A stretch of DNA of 64,000 nucleotides, taken from Otatea glauca. Its lineage: Eukaryota; Streptophyta; Magnoliopsida; Poales; Poaceae. The stretch covers positions 10,951,278-11,015,277 of the forward strand of contig CM070720.1 in the NCBI GenBank assembly GCA_036346275.1. Reading direction: 5' to 3'. Below, one piece after another: positions 1 through 10,698 of the stretch. The first letter of the stretch is position 1. Each line of letters begins with the position of its first letter. A program made the position numbers and the translations under genes. The notes beneath the pieces were generated by a model. That model was not told where the DNA came from. It ran no database searches and was given only the letters and a program-made list of their open reading frames with translations.

Positions 1-15
1 GAATCGATTGGTGGA

Positions 16-2420
16 TGTAACATCCCAAAATTTGCTTTATTAATATTTTATTGGTTATTTGAGCATTTTATGTTTTTCCTGGAATTTATTGGACTTTTCT
101 GAATTTACTTTAAATTAAGTATATTGGTCTTTTGTTTAAAACTATTTAAATTTATGCAAAGTTAAAATGAAGTTTTATCAAAAATATTTTATTTGAGTTC
201 AGAATGCCTCAAAGTATTTTTAAGAATTTTCTTAGATTTTTCCTGATACTTTTATTGCCTAAAATAAACCAAATGATTTTCTATAATTATTTTAAATCAA
301 AATCCTTTTAAAAATCAATGGAACAGCTTCTGGTGGCCCACTCATCAGCGGCCCGTAGCTCGCGCACCGCCTTCACCAAACCCTAACCCTAAGAAAGTCA
401 ACCGTTGGATTAAGATCCAACGCTCGTGCTTCGCCCGCGCACCGAGGGCTCGGGCGTGGATGGACGCCGCGTGGACGCTCGTGATGAGGCCGTGTCACCT
501 CTCTGTGTCGCCGCCGGAGTCCGCCGCCGCCACGGAGCCATCTTCGGAGTCCGCGCTGCGCACGCCTTCCCATGCGGCTATTTAAGGCGCCGTCGTGTGC
601 GCTGAAATCCTCACCTCGCGCCGCGCGTCTGTCGCAAACCCGGAGCCCCGATCCACCGCCGTTCTCGGGTAGGAGCTCGCCGGAGGGGATATTCAAGTCG
701 CCGCGGTTTTTGGCCAAAAAAGCCGCCGACCCGCCGTCTCCTTCGACCCAAGGGCTGGATCTGAGACCCCCGTTCCGAGACGCGCTTGCGCCACCAGAAA
801 TCATCGCCGTTGGACCGCTGTTTCATCGCTGCACCAACATCGTCTCCAACTCCGGTGATTTCTTCGCCGCCGCATCGCCATCAACGCTAGGGGCAGCTTC
901 CAACCGTTCGATCCGTAGCGGAGGGGTGAGATTCTACCGTGTGCGCCGTACTTGGGGAGTGCTGTGGACCATCAGATCAAATCGGAGGGTTCAGATCGTG
1001 CCGCCTTCTGAACCAATCGGATGGTGCCGCGTGGTGGTGCGGGTGCCGATGCGTCATACACCGGGTTCACGGTGGACTGGAAGAGATTCCGTGGACCGGG
1101 CGCATGCGCCATGCCACATGTCACCATCCGATTGGCTCGGGTTAGGGCCGACATCAGCATGACGTCATGCTGGCACAATAAATCAGTTTTTCAGTATAAA
1201 CATAATTCACGGAAATCAGATTTCCTAATTTCTGTATTTTCAGTATTTATTCAAACTTCAAAAGGCTATAACTTTTGCATTTTAACTTGGATTTGAGTGA
1301 TTCAAATTTCTAAAAATTTGTAAAATTGAGATATATTTAATGGTGAATTTTATTTGATTTTTGGAATTCATTTGCTCTTTGGTTTGGTATTTATTTGCTT
1401 TTCTTCTTCGGTACGCGTAGACGTTGAATTATGCGACGCTTCGGAGGAAGATTCGTCGACTCAAGACCAAGGACCAGAGCAAGAATAAGAGCTTTATTAA
1501 GTCAAGTTGTGCTTTGATCATGTTGAACCCATATTTATATAAATGCTATATTGTTTTACTTTATTCCATAGTATTTCAAGTATACAATTGTTCCAAATTA
1601 AATTGGGATCTAGTTAATCTACCAATTTAATCTATATACCCTACCTTGTCATTTGTATGCCATGATCTAATTGTCACCCTAGGATGGTTAACTAATAGTT
1701 GGTTAATATTGATAATCAACATGGGCTGATTAGACCGTCGTAGATTGCTTAGCTGTGCCACGACATCATATGTGCTTGAATCATTGATAATTAATCTTGA
1801 CTAATGGAATATGGAACATTGTTATGAACTTGTGTGTCATGTGAGATCACACGATGAGATTGAGTTGTTTGTGGCGAGTCATATCACGCAACGATGTTGA
1901 ATTGTTGATGGCACGTGGTGCTTGGTAATCAACTTGGGCGATAATCACTTAGATTGGGGCAAGTGGCAAGGGACGAGTATGCCAAGGTGGGCCCGATGGG
2001 AAGAGGTTATGTGGATGTCTTGCCTTGATCACTCTAAGGACTTGACCTTGCAAGCCTTTGACCTGAGTCAATCATGCAACCACATGTCTGGTATGGGACA
2101 GCCTAGCTGATTAATTTGCAATGTCTTAACTTTGGTATTATCTTGGTCGGTGTGAGTTTCCGAGTTACGGAGTAATTCACATGGCGCAAGAGGTGGGCCC
2201 TGGACTTGGTAACCAGTCCCACCAGTGTTGAAACCTTAGCGGGTGGTACCGGGTTAAGCCAGCGCATTGTAAAGGCTTTGTCATGATCTCTTCGCCAAGA
2301 CACCAAAGGAAGTGTGTTATTTGTATGGCACCAAGAGATGATCATGTCGTGTGGGTAAAGTGCATAATCTTTGCAGAGTGTAAATCTATTCGAATAGCCG
2401 TGCTCGAGGTATTGAGCAAT
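16..2420 (+). repeat. 5' LTR of Tekay-like gypsy element A, 3' end missing
   Basis: Starts TGTAACATCC and matches the LTR at 6768-12608 along its length (roughly 95% by eye), apart from the solo LTR nested in that copy. The match stops at 2420, inside the sequence equivalent to 11950, so about 650 bp of LTR end, the primer site, the leader and the start of gag are gone. A TATA-like TATTTAA lies at 579-585, so transcription would start near 610 and leave a leader of over 2 kb inside the LTR. The bases before it (11-15, GTGGA) have no matching duplicate downstream. The long open frames at 373-1296 are inside this LTR and are not host genes. Confidence 0.9.
579..585 (+). promoter_or_regulatory. 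LTR promoter TATA box, element A (5' copy)
   Basis: TATTTAA followed by GC-rich leader. The same box is at 7342-7348 in the second LTR. Position about 565 bp into the LTR suits a U3 promoter. Confidence 0.5.
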
Positions 2421-3572
2421 GCGTTACCTTCGGAAGTGGATGATTGGCTCAAGACCATTGAGAGGAAGCTGCTCATTGCTCAGTGTGAAGGCGATGAAAA
2501 AGTCCTGTATGCTTCTTATCAGTTGCAAGGAATTGCTGCGGAATGGTGGAAGAAATATTGCGCTGTTCATGAAGCCCCGCGAAATATCACTTGGAACGAA
2601 TTTGTTGTTGCTTTTCGTAATCTCTTTGCCTCACCTGGAGACAGTATGGTCACGGTAAATACGGAGCATAATAGTAGCCCTGCACCTTGTACGACATCTA
2701 AGCGTTGCTCTCTGAAGTGCTATCAACCAAACAAGTCAGAAGATCGTGCGTGCATTCGCTGTGGAGAAATAGGACATACCGCTGACGAGCATGCGATTAA
2801 TTGCTCCAGCTGTGAAGGAAGTCATTCTCTTGGAGAGTGTCCTATGAGTGACATCACATATTACCTTTGTGAAGGACAAGATCATGGTCCAGCTCAATGT
2901 TCCTTGGATCCAATAGTTACTGCTCTAACCCAGCATCAGCAAAAGAATCTTCGAGCCATAGTTACTCAAGAGTTGTCAAGAAGAGGTGGAACGTCAGCTG
3001 CAAAAGTGGTGCCGCTCGAAGAGCTAAAGACGCAATACCTTAATCCTGTTGGCCCTCACCAAGAAAGAAGTAATTGGCAATCACCAACAGCATGTTTCCT
3101 GTGTGATGAAGAAGTTCATTGGGCTAGGGAATGCCCTATGAAGCAGCCAGCTCTGACGCAACAAGACAACAATGTGCATGTAGCTGCACAACAGCGAACA
3201 CGTGTATGTTACAACTGTCACAAGGAAGGCCATTATGCTAATCGACGCCCACAGAGAAGACGATCATTGTCTGCGGCCATGGATGTTCCAGAAGTTACCT
3301 CAGTCAAGTTCATAACGCCAAACAAGAGCAGTAAAATCGCAAGAGAAGTCTGTGCGGAGAATCAGTTGAAAAAGAGGCATTTAAATAAAAACACTGCCCC
3401 GTTCGACAAATGCTCAAGAAAGAGATCTTGCCTTAAGCTTTGTTATACCTGCAACAAGCCTGGGCATTTTGCTAACAATTGCCCTCATAAGAAAGTGATC
3501 GCACTAGTTCAAGTCAATCTCAATTCTGTTCCAGTCAACACTTCAGCTCCAACGTCAATCGAGGAAGTTTAG
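2283..3572 (+). pseudogene. Chimeric LTR-gag reading frame of element A with several CCHC knuckles
   Basis: One open frame of 429 codons runs from LTR sequence (about residues 1-46) straight into gag. The gag part starts around DDWLKTIERKLL, continues through the capsid-like segment (AAEWWKKY, ITWNEFVVAFR), and then holds a run of CCHC-type zinc knuckles from about residue 157 (nt 2751) to 391 (nt 3482). CFLCDEEVHWAREC and CYTCNKPGHFANNC are canonical; CYNCHKEGHYANRR has lost its last Cys, YYLCEGQDHGPAQC its first, and CIRCGEIGH and CSSCEGSH have unusual spacing. Gag packages element RNA in the cytoplasm. The normal gag start is deleted, so the first ATG is LTR-derived. No sign that it is translated. 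Confidence 0.8.
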
Positions 3573-6500
3573 ATCGATGATTTTATCCTATGCAAGTGTC
3601 ATATTCTCGTTTGTAAAGGAAAAGTGACTAGTGATGAATTCCATGTAAATATTTTCTTGTGTAAAGAAATAAAGTAAAGATGGCTGAAATGATGGAAGGT
3701 TAAGTGTTGGAATAAAAGCATTAATGGTAAAAGAAGGGTCAGATGTTTTTCTGAGTATGCACGTGTGATGGTGGTTCACATAAAAGTAATGTGTGTGAAG
3801 TGATGGTCAGTATTGTGGTGATCGTGAAACTTGTCAGTCCGGAAGAATTGTCGTTGCCAGAAAGTACAGTATTGCTTGATGTAACCTAGAATGTGATGGA
3901 GTTAAGTTGCTTATTGTTAGAGAAAAGTTTCTAGTGAACGGTATTGGATATCAGACCTGAGATGCTACTCCTAAAATGAATTGGTTGTCCGAACATAAGG
4001 CTGTCCTGGAGTGTGGTCGAAGAGTCGTGTCAGCTAAAAGCCCTGGAAGCGGGAAAATGGAATTTCAAGCGACTGTAGATCTTGGTGGTCAGTTGATGAT
4101 TAATAGGTTGGAATCTATCAGCTTGGAAGATGTGCCAGTTGTAAGAGAATATCCAGATGTGTTCCTGAGAACCTACTTGGTGTGCCACCAGATCGAGAGA
4201 TCAAATTTGTTATGGAGTTAGTACCTGGTACAGCGCCAAAAGAGAAGAGACCTTATCGAATAACTACAAATGAGCTAGTTGACATGAAGAAGCAGATCAA
4301 AGATTTGCTAGAAAAGTGTTTCGCCAGAACCAATTTGTCACCATAGGGAGCGCCTGTTCTGTTTGAAAGATAGGAGCTTAAGGATGTGTATCGACCATCG
4401 AGTATTTAACAAGGTAATGATTCAAGAATAAGTATTCGTTGCCCAGGATCGATAGTTTGTTTGTTTAGTCAAAAGGAGCTGGAGTTTTCTCAAGGATAGA
4501 TCTTCGATCGAGTTATCATCAGTTAAGAATTCGTGCAGAGAATGTTCTTAAGTCAAAGTTTTTAAGCGATATGGACAATATGAGTTTACAATTGAGTCTG
4601 CTAGAATGATCAATGCCATTACAGAATTTATGAACATGATGAATGAAGTTCCATGGAAAATTTGGTCAAGCTGTTATGGTGTATAGGTGGGATGTATTTG
4701 TTTACTTCAAGTCAAAAGGAAAGTATGCAGAACATTTGAGGTTAGTTTTGGAAAGGTTGATAGACCAATGGCTGTATGCTAAGTTTAGCAATTGTGACTT
4801 TTGGAAGGAGAAAGTGGAATTTCTTGCCATGAGATGACTGCTAAAGGAGTTGCCATTGATCCAAGCAAAGTAGAAGCAATGTTGCATGGGAGCAACCGAA
4901 GTCTGTTACCCGGATCCATAGTTTTTTTGGGATGGCGAAACATTACCGTCGATTCATAGAAGGATTTTCAATGATTGCTAGACCACTTAAGCAATTGTTG
5001 AAAAATGAGAAGAAGTTTGCGTGGACGCTATAGTGCATGCGTTGAAGATATTGCGTCATTATATTGATAGAAATATGTACAGACCATAAGAGTTCGAAGT
5101 GCAGACCTTAATATGGGACAAAGAGGATGGTTGGAGTTGATTAAGTATTATAATGCTAAGATCCGTTATCACCTGGTAAGGCTAATGTGGTATCCGATGT
5201 CTTAAGTCGTAAAGGCCATAGTGCCAATACACTGATATCAAGTGATCAATTGAAATTGTGCAAGGAGTTTCAAAAGTTGAAATTAGAAGTGGTTTCACAA
5301 GGATTTATAGCTGCTTTGGAAGTTAAGCTAATGCTTGAAGTTCAGAGCAAACTGGGTCAAAAGATGAAGGCTTAGCTGAGGATTTTATCGTGGATGACCA
5401 AGGAACCACACGGTTTAAAGGTCGAAGCTATGTATCGAATAAGAAAGAGCTTAAGCAATTGATTTTCGAAGAAGCTCATGATTCTAAGAATTCAAATCAT
5501 TCGGGAAGTGCCAAGATGTATCAAGATTTTAAGGAAAGGGTTTGGTGGTCTAATATGAAGCGTGAAGTTACTGAAAATATCGCTTTGTGTGTTGTGTGTT
5601 AGAGAATGAAAGTAGTGCATCAGAGATCAGCAAGTTTGTTACAGCTGGTGCAGAGTTCTGAGTGGAAGTAAGAGGCAAATCAGTAATAAGATACCTAGCA
5701 TTGAGAATGGTCGAGAATACAGAAGGGATATGGTTCCGTTTGGGCCATCGTTGACCGTTTGGCCGAAGTTGCTCATTTCACACCATTAAGACTACCTATT
5801 CAGGAGATCAGTTGGTAGGACTATTTATAATTGTCTGTTTGCATGGTATGTCTAAGAAGATTGTGTCAGATATAGGTACCCAATTTACCTCGAGATTTTG
5901 GAATAAGCTACATGAAGCATTGGAACTCATTTGAATTTCAGTACATCGTATCATTCGCAGACAAATGATCAGAATGAGGAAGTTAATCAGATTCTTGAGG
6001 ATATGCTGAGAGCTTATGCTTTAGCCTATGCTATCTCGTGGGATAAGTGTTTGCCGTATGCAGGATTTAGCTATAACAACAGTTACCAAGGTAGTTTGCA
6101 AATATCACCATTTGAGGTTTTATATGGACGTGCCTATCGTACCCCGTTGAATTGGAATGAAACGGGAGAGCATTTGGTGTTTGGACCGGGTATTCTTGAG
6201 GGAGCAGAAAATCAAGTTGCTATGATTAGAGAGAGGTTGAAGGTAGCTCAGTCAAGGAAAAAGAGCTACGCTGATAAACGTCGTCAAGATTTGAGGTTCG
6301 AGTCAGATGATTTTGTGTATCTCAGAGTTAGCCCTCTTAAAAGTGTTGAAAGGTTTCACGATAAAGGGAAGCTTGCGTCAAGATATGTTGGTCCGTTCAA
6401 GATTTTGAGCTGTCAAGAAGAGGTTGCTTATCAGTTGGAGTTGCCGCAGTCAATGGCAGGAAGTGCATGATGTGTTCTATGTGTCGCAGTTTAGGAAATG

Positions 6501-6726
6501 TCTCAGAGTGCCAGCGGAGCAGATGCCAAAGGAAGCAATTGAATTGCAGGAGGATTTGATTTACAAAGAGCAGCCAGTCAAAATTTTGGATGCTATGGAG
6601 CGCAAGACCAGGAACAAGTCTATTCGCTTTTGCAGAGTTCAGTGGAGAAATCATTCCGGAAGTGAAGCCACTTGGGAGAGTGAAGAGGATTTGAAGTCAG
6701 AATTCCCAAACATATTCTTTAGTTAG
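3573..6726 (+). pseudogene. Decayed pol of element A: protease end, RT, RNase H, integrase, chromodomain
   Basis: Broken by many stops and frameshifts, but the chromovirus order is readable. 3976-4221 is the protease-RT linker (MNWLSEHKAVLECG, DVPVVREYPDVF). 4222-5030 is a heavily degraded reverse transcriptase and 5150-5210 the RNase H end (HPGKANVV-like). 5390-5640 carries the integrase zinc region (EAHD, CVVC) and 5640-6110 the core, with a run of stops before STSYHSQTNDQNEEVNQILEDM. 6110-6470 is the integrase C-terminus (SPFEVLYGRAYRTPL, DFVYLRVSPLKSVERF). A frameshift near 6465 leads into a chromodomain-like tail, 6460-6726 (FYVSQFRKCLRVP, VQWRNHSGSEATWESEEDLK). The chromodomain would target integration to heterochromatin. 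The order and tail fit the Tekay clade. Confidence 0.85.
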
Positions 6727-6751
6727 CCCTGAATCTCGGGGTCGAGATTCT

Positions 6752-6767
6752 GTTAAGGGGGGAGGTT
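6752..6767 (+). other. Polypurine tract of element A
   Basis: GTTAAGGGGGGAGGTT lies directly before the TGTAACATCC start of the second LTR. This is the plus-strand primer site of reverse transcription. Confidence 0.85.
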
Positions 6768-8572
6768 TGTAACATCCCAAAATTTGCTTTATTAATATTT
6801 TATTGGTTATTTGAGCATTTTATGTTTTTCTAGAATTTATTGGATTTTTCTGAATTTACTTTAAATTAAGTATATTGATCTTTTGTTTAAAACTATTTAA
6901 ATTTATGCAAAGTTAAAATGAAGTTTTGTCAAAAATATTTTATTTGAGTTCAGAATGCCTCAAAGTATTTTTGAGAATTTTCTTGGATTTTTCCTGATAC
7001 TTTTATTGCCTAAAATAAACCAAATTATTTTCTGTAATTATTTTAAATCAAAATCCTTTTAAAAATCAATGGAACAATTACAGGCCGGCCCATTACTGTG
7101 CGGCCCAGGTAGCCCGCGCACCCCGCTTCCAGCCGAAACCCTAACCCTAAGAAAGTCAAACGTTGGATTAAGATCCAACGGCTGTGCTTTCGCCGCGTAC
7201 CCGAGGCGCTCTGGGCCGTGGGATGGACGCCGCGTGGACGCTCGTGATGAGGCCGCGCCACCTCTCCGTGTCACCGCCGGAGTCCAACGCCACCACGGAG
7301 CCATCTTCGGAGTCCGCGCTGCGCACACGTTCCCGTGGGGCTATTTAAGGCGCCGTCGCGTGCACTGAAATCCTCAACTCGTGTCGCGCGTCTGTCGCAA
7401 TCCCGGAGCCCCGATCCGCCGCCATTCTCGCGTAGGAGCTCGCCGGAGTGGATCTTCAAGTCACCGCGGTTTTTGGCCAAAAACGTCGCCGACCCGCCGT
7501 CTCCGTCGACCCAAGGGCCGGATCTGAGACCCTCGTTCCGAGACGCGCTTGCGCCGCCAGAAAACATCACCGTTGGAACGCTGTTTCGTCATTGCGCCAT
7601 CGTCGTCTCCAACTCCAGTGATTTCTTCGCCGCCGCATCGCCATCAACGCTAGGGGAAGCTTCCAACCGTTCGATCCGTAGCGGAGGGGTGAGATTCTGC
7701 CGCGTGCGCCGTACTTGGGGAGTGCTGTGGACCATCAGATCAATTCGGAGGGTTCAGATCGTGCATATCAAACCAATCGGATCGTGCGGCGTGGTGAATG
7801 CGGTGCCGATGCGTCATACACCGGGTTCACGGTGGACCGAAAGAGATTCCATGGACCGGGCTATAACACCCCGGCACCTACAGTGCCCTAAGTGTCACCA
7901 AAACAGGAAATAAAACTAGATAAGGAAGATCAACTCTAATAGTACTCCGAAATCCACTAAAAATTTCGACAGCACTTTCCTAAAGCTTGGACATCCACTC
8001 ACAGACAAAAGACAATAATCATTCTGATATCATCTAAAACATGACATGGAATCAATCACCCATCATGACCAACTAAGCACACAACTAAACATAATATCAT
8101 CAATCATCGATTAAACTTAACTACAACATGATTACATAATGAATTCAACTATTTTTCAGAATGAACTGATTAACCCAACTAATCTTTTAACATGTCGTGA
8201 GCGTGAGTGGAGGTGCAGCTAAGTCCCATCCCGACAAGTCGCTCTTAGGGTACCTAAAAAAACATTAAACAAACAAGCATGAGTTCAAGACTCAGCAAAG
8301 TGCATCACAAATCAATTTACACAATTAAATCAATAATAAAAGCATACTTCTTATCCAAATCCATGAATTTATAAAACAATAATATCAACAACATTTACCT
8401 CTTTTCACTTCATTACTTACTTCCTACATGTACCTCTTTAAATCTCTTTGGATGAGTCCACGACTCGATCCCAACTCTACACATTTCTATTAAACTCAAA
8501 ATCATCGTTAGGATGCAATGCGACATGCATGCTCATGAATGCTCTTTTCTATGCACGCATCGATCGCCGAAA

Positions 8573-8704
8573 GTGCACACCGTCGGTGTGCACCTCACGT
8601 CCCTTCCATCCCGTGGAAGGTGCCTACTCTTCTCGTCTCGCTCCCATTCACTTCGATAAATGGGACCACGAGGTAGGACTTTCGTGTTCACTACGTGTGA
8701 ACAC
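8573..8704. repeat. Cluster of four perfect short inverted repeats inside the solo LTR
   Basis: Four stem-loops follow one another: GTGCACACCG/CGGTGTGCAC with one base between (8573-8593), CCTTCCA/TGGAAGG (8602-8620), TCCCATT/AATGGGA (about 8644-8665), and GTGTTCAC/GTGAACAC (8684-8704). A weaker GAGGC/GCCTC pair follows at about 8706-8733. Confidence 0.75.
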
Positions 8705-9189
8705 AGAGGCCCGCATCGTAATGGGTCGCCTCTTCCATTATGAATGCACGATGCAATTAACATGAATACAAGTGCAACTTCATTCATTTTGACCACTTGC
8801 ATAGTCAGCCCAATTTCATAAACATCATCAAGTTATCCATCCATGAATTACCGTTCTTACTAGTCTAAACAAATTCAAGAAATATGCATGGTAGCACATC
8901 ATATCATATTCATATGCACAAGCAACCAATCAACATTATAATATCCTTCTAGTTGATACACTTACCTCTTTACCCACGAGGAAGGGAGTGACATGAGGTT
9001 GAGGCTACTCCCGAGATAACACTTCCTGTAATAAACATTTAATTGCATTCATATCAAAACAATGCAATCACGGTTCAAGCGACAAAATAAATAAATATCA
9101 TCTTTGCTCCTTCGTTAACCCCACTTTTAAACTTTCTCAAAAGACCTATTAACCTTTCACACCTAATACTGAAACCAAATCTGCTACCA

Positions 9190-10050
9190 CCATGGACAGC
9201 AAACACTAAAACAACTATAACTTTTAAATGGATGATCCAAAATTCAGTTCTTGAGCTCTAATTAACCACAAGAGGATAATCTTCAACTTCTTCTACAGCC
9301 AGACATTCAGGAAATGCTTCAATATTTCTCAGAACAGCAAGGAACAAAGATTACATGCAACTACACTAGTTCTGGACAGCAGTTACTAAAACAAGCATAT
9401 CTTTTTATTGGTTTAACCAAAGTGAGTATTCTTGTTCTATAATTGACCATAAAGGGATAACCTACCATTTCCCCATATCCATTCATTCAGGAGATGTGCC
9501 AAACATTCCCAGATTACAGATGAACAGAGACTGCATATTTTAAACCTAACTCAGGACAGTCTATACTAAAATGGGCATAACTTTTAATTGGTTAAGTTAA
9601 AAATTGAGTTCTTGGATTCCAAATGACCACAAGAGGATAACCTACAATTACCCCCTATCCATTTATTTAGAAACTGAGCCTAAAGTCCTCAACTTGCATT
9701 TTAAGTTTCAGTTCAGATTCTGAATTTTTCAGCAGATTGCAGTTTTAGGGTAGCAACTTCAAAATAGCATAACTTTTGATTTCTGAACCCAAATCAAGCA
9801 AACAAGGATATTTTCTTGATCTACAGGAAAAGTTCTAACTTTCTCCAGGCAACCAAAGATTCTAATTCGACATGGAAATAGCCCTAAACAGCAGTTCAAA
9901 ATCTCAGATACCAACATGAACTAAATCAGAGCAGCCCGCACTAAAAAGGTCATAACTTTTAATTGGCTGAAAGGAATTTTGTGTTCTTGAACTCTACTGA
10001 AACCTAAGAACACGAGCTACAACTTTGTCTACAGCCAACTTCTCAGAAAA
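9190..10050. repeat. Degenerate tandem repeat of about 180 bp, five units
   Basis: Five diverged units share a GGACAG...ACTAAAA lead-in, a CATAACTTTTAATTGG-like core (near 9216, 9395, 9576, 9768 and 9951) and then an ACCACAAGAGGATAACCT-like stretch. The spacing of the cores is about 180-190 bp. It lies in the middle of the minus-strand solo LTR. Confidence 0.7.
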
Positions 10051-10690
10051 TAATTAGTTCTTTCCCAAAACACAGTCGCAAGATTGGTCTGTGCACAACT
10101 CGAAAACTGAACAGAGTTCCCTCCAACCCTAGATCCATTTTCCCTCCAAAAATCCCCAAATCCAAGAACCCTAGAACCATCCCCACCTGCTAGGACCTCC
10201 ATAAGCACAGCATGCACCAAAAAAAACTTGAATCCACTTACCAACAAAGGGAGAAAGAAATGGAAGAAGTTGTTGTGCTGCTGATGCTGCTGCTTACTGC
10301 TGCTCGCTTCTCCTTGCTGCTGCTGCTGGCTGAGAGGGAAGGGGAGGAGGGCGCCAGCCATGGGAGGAGCTAGGGGAGAGGAAGACCAGGGGAGAGGAAG
10401 CCAATTAGGGGCGCTGGGAAGAACAGCCAGGGAAAAAGGAGAAGGCGCGCCAAGGGAGAAAAAGAAGAGCCAGGAAAAGAGTGCTGCCAAGTGGGGAAAA
10501 AGGAGGAGAAAAGAAGGGTAGATGGGGGGAACCCAGGTGATTCACCCACACACATGCACTTTCCACTTTTCAGATCATCGTGGGTCCATCAACTACCCGG
10601 CCACGAATTTCGATCTGTAATATTACACGGGCGCATGCGCCATGCCACATGTCACCATCCGATTGGCTCGGGTCAGGACCGACGTCAGCA

Positions 10691-10698
10691 TGACGTCA
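10691..10698. promoter_or_regulatory. TGACGTCA (CRE/C-box type) palindrome in the LTR
   Basis: TGACGTCA sits in a block also present at 1159-1166 (same family) and 59194-59201 (solo LTR of another family), each followed by ATGCTGRCRCAATAAAT. bZIP factors of plants bind such sites; binding here is inferred only. Confidence 0.45.

Larger units (their letters stand above)
7862..10627 (-). mobile_element. Solo gypsy LTR nested in the second LTR of element A
   Basis: Read on the minus strand it runs from TGTAATATTACAG to GGGGTGTTATA; the final CA has become TA. It is flanked by the 5-bp duplication CGGGC at 7857-7861 and 10628-10632, and the surrounding LTR rejoins cleanly when it is removed. It has no internal region and so arose by LTR-LTR recombination. 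The pyrimidine- and CTG-rich segment near 10260-10330 gives long frames on both strands (for example 10029-10490) that look like LTR leader rather than protein. A TGAGT/ACTCA hairpin (8280-8294) recalls that of the Tekay-like LTRs. It also holds a hairpin cluster (8573-8704) and a 180-bp degenerate repeat (9190-10050). Confidence 0.9.

Noticed and set aside
381..400. CCCTAACCCTAAG, also near 7139, looking like telomere repeats
   Set aside because: Only two units, at the same place in both LTR copies; part of the LTR, not a telomeric tract.
373..1296. Several overlapping long open frames on both strands near the left edge, repeated at 7043-7913
   Set aside because: They lie inside the LTRs of element A, in GC-rich leader where open frames on both strands are expected, and have no recognisable domain.
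10029..10555. Minus-strand frames with poly-Gln and hydrophobic stretches
   Set aside because: Inside the solo LTR 7862-10627; the Gln run comes from a CTG microsatellite, and the frames overlap in several phases.
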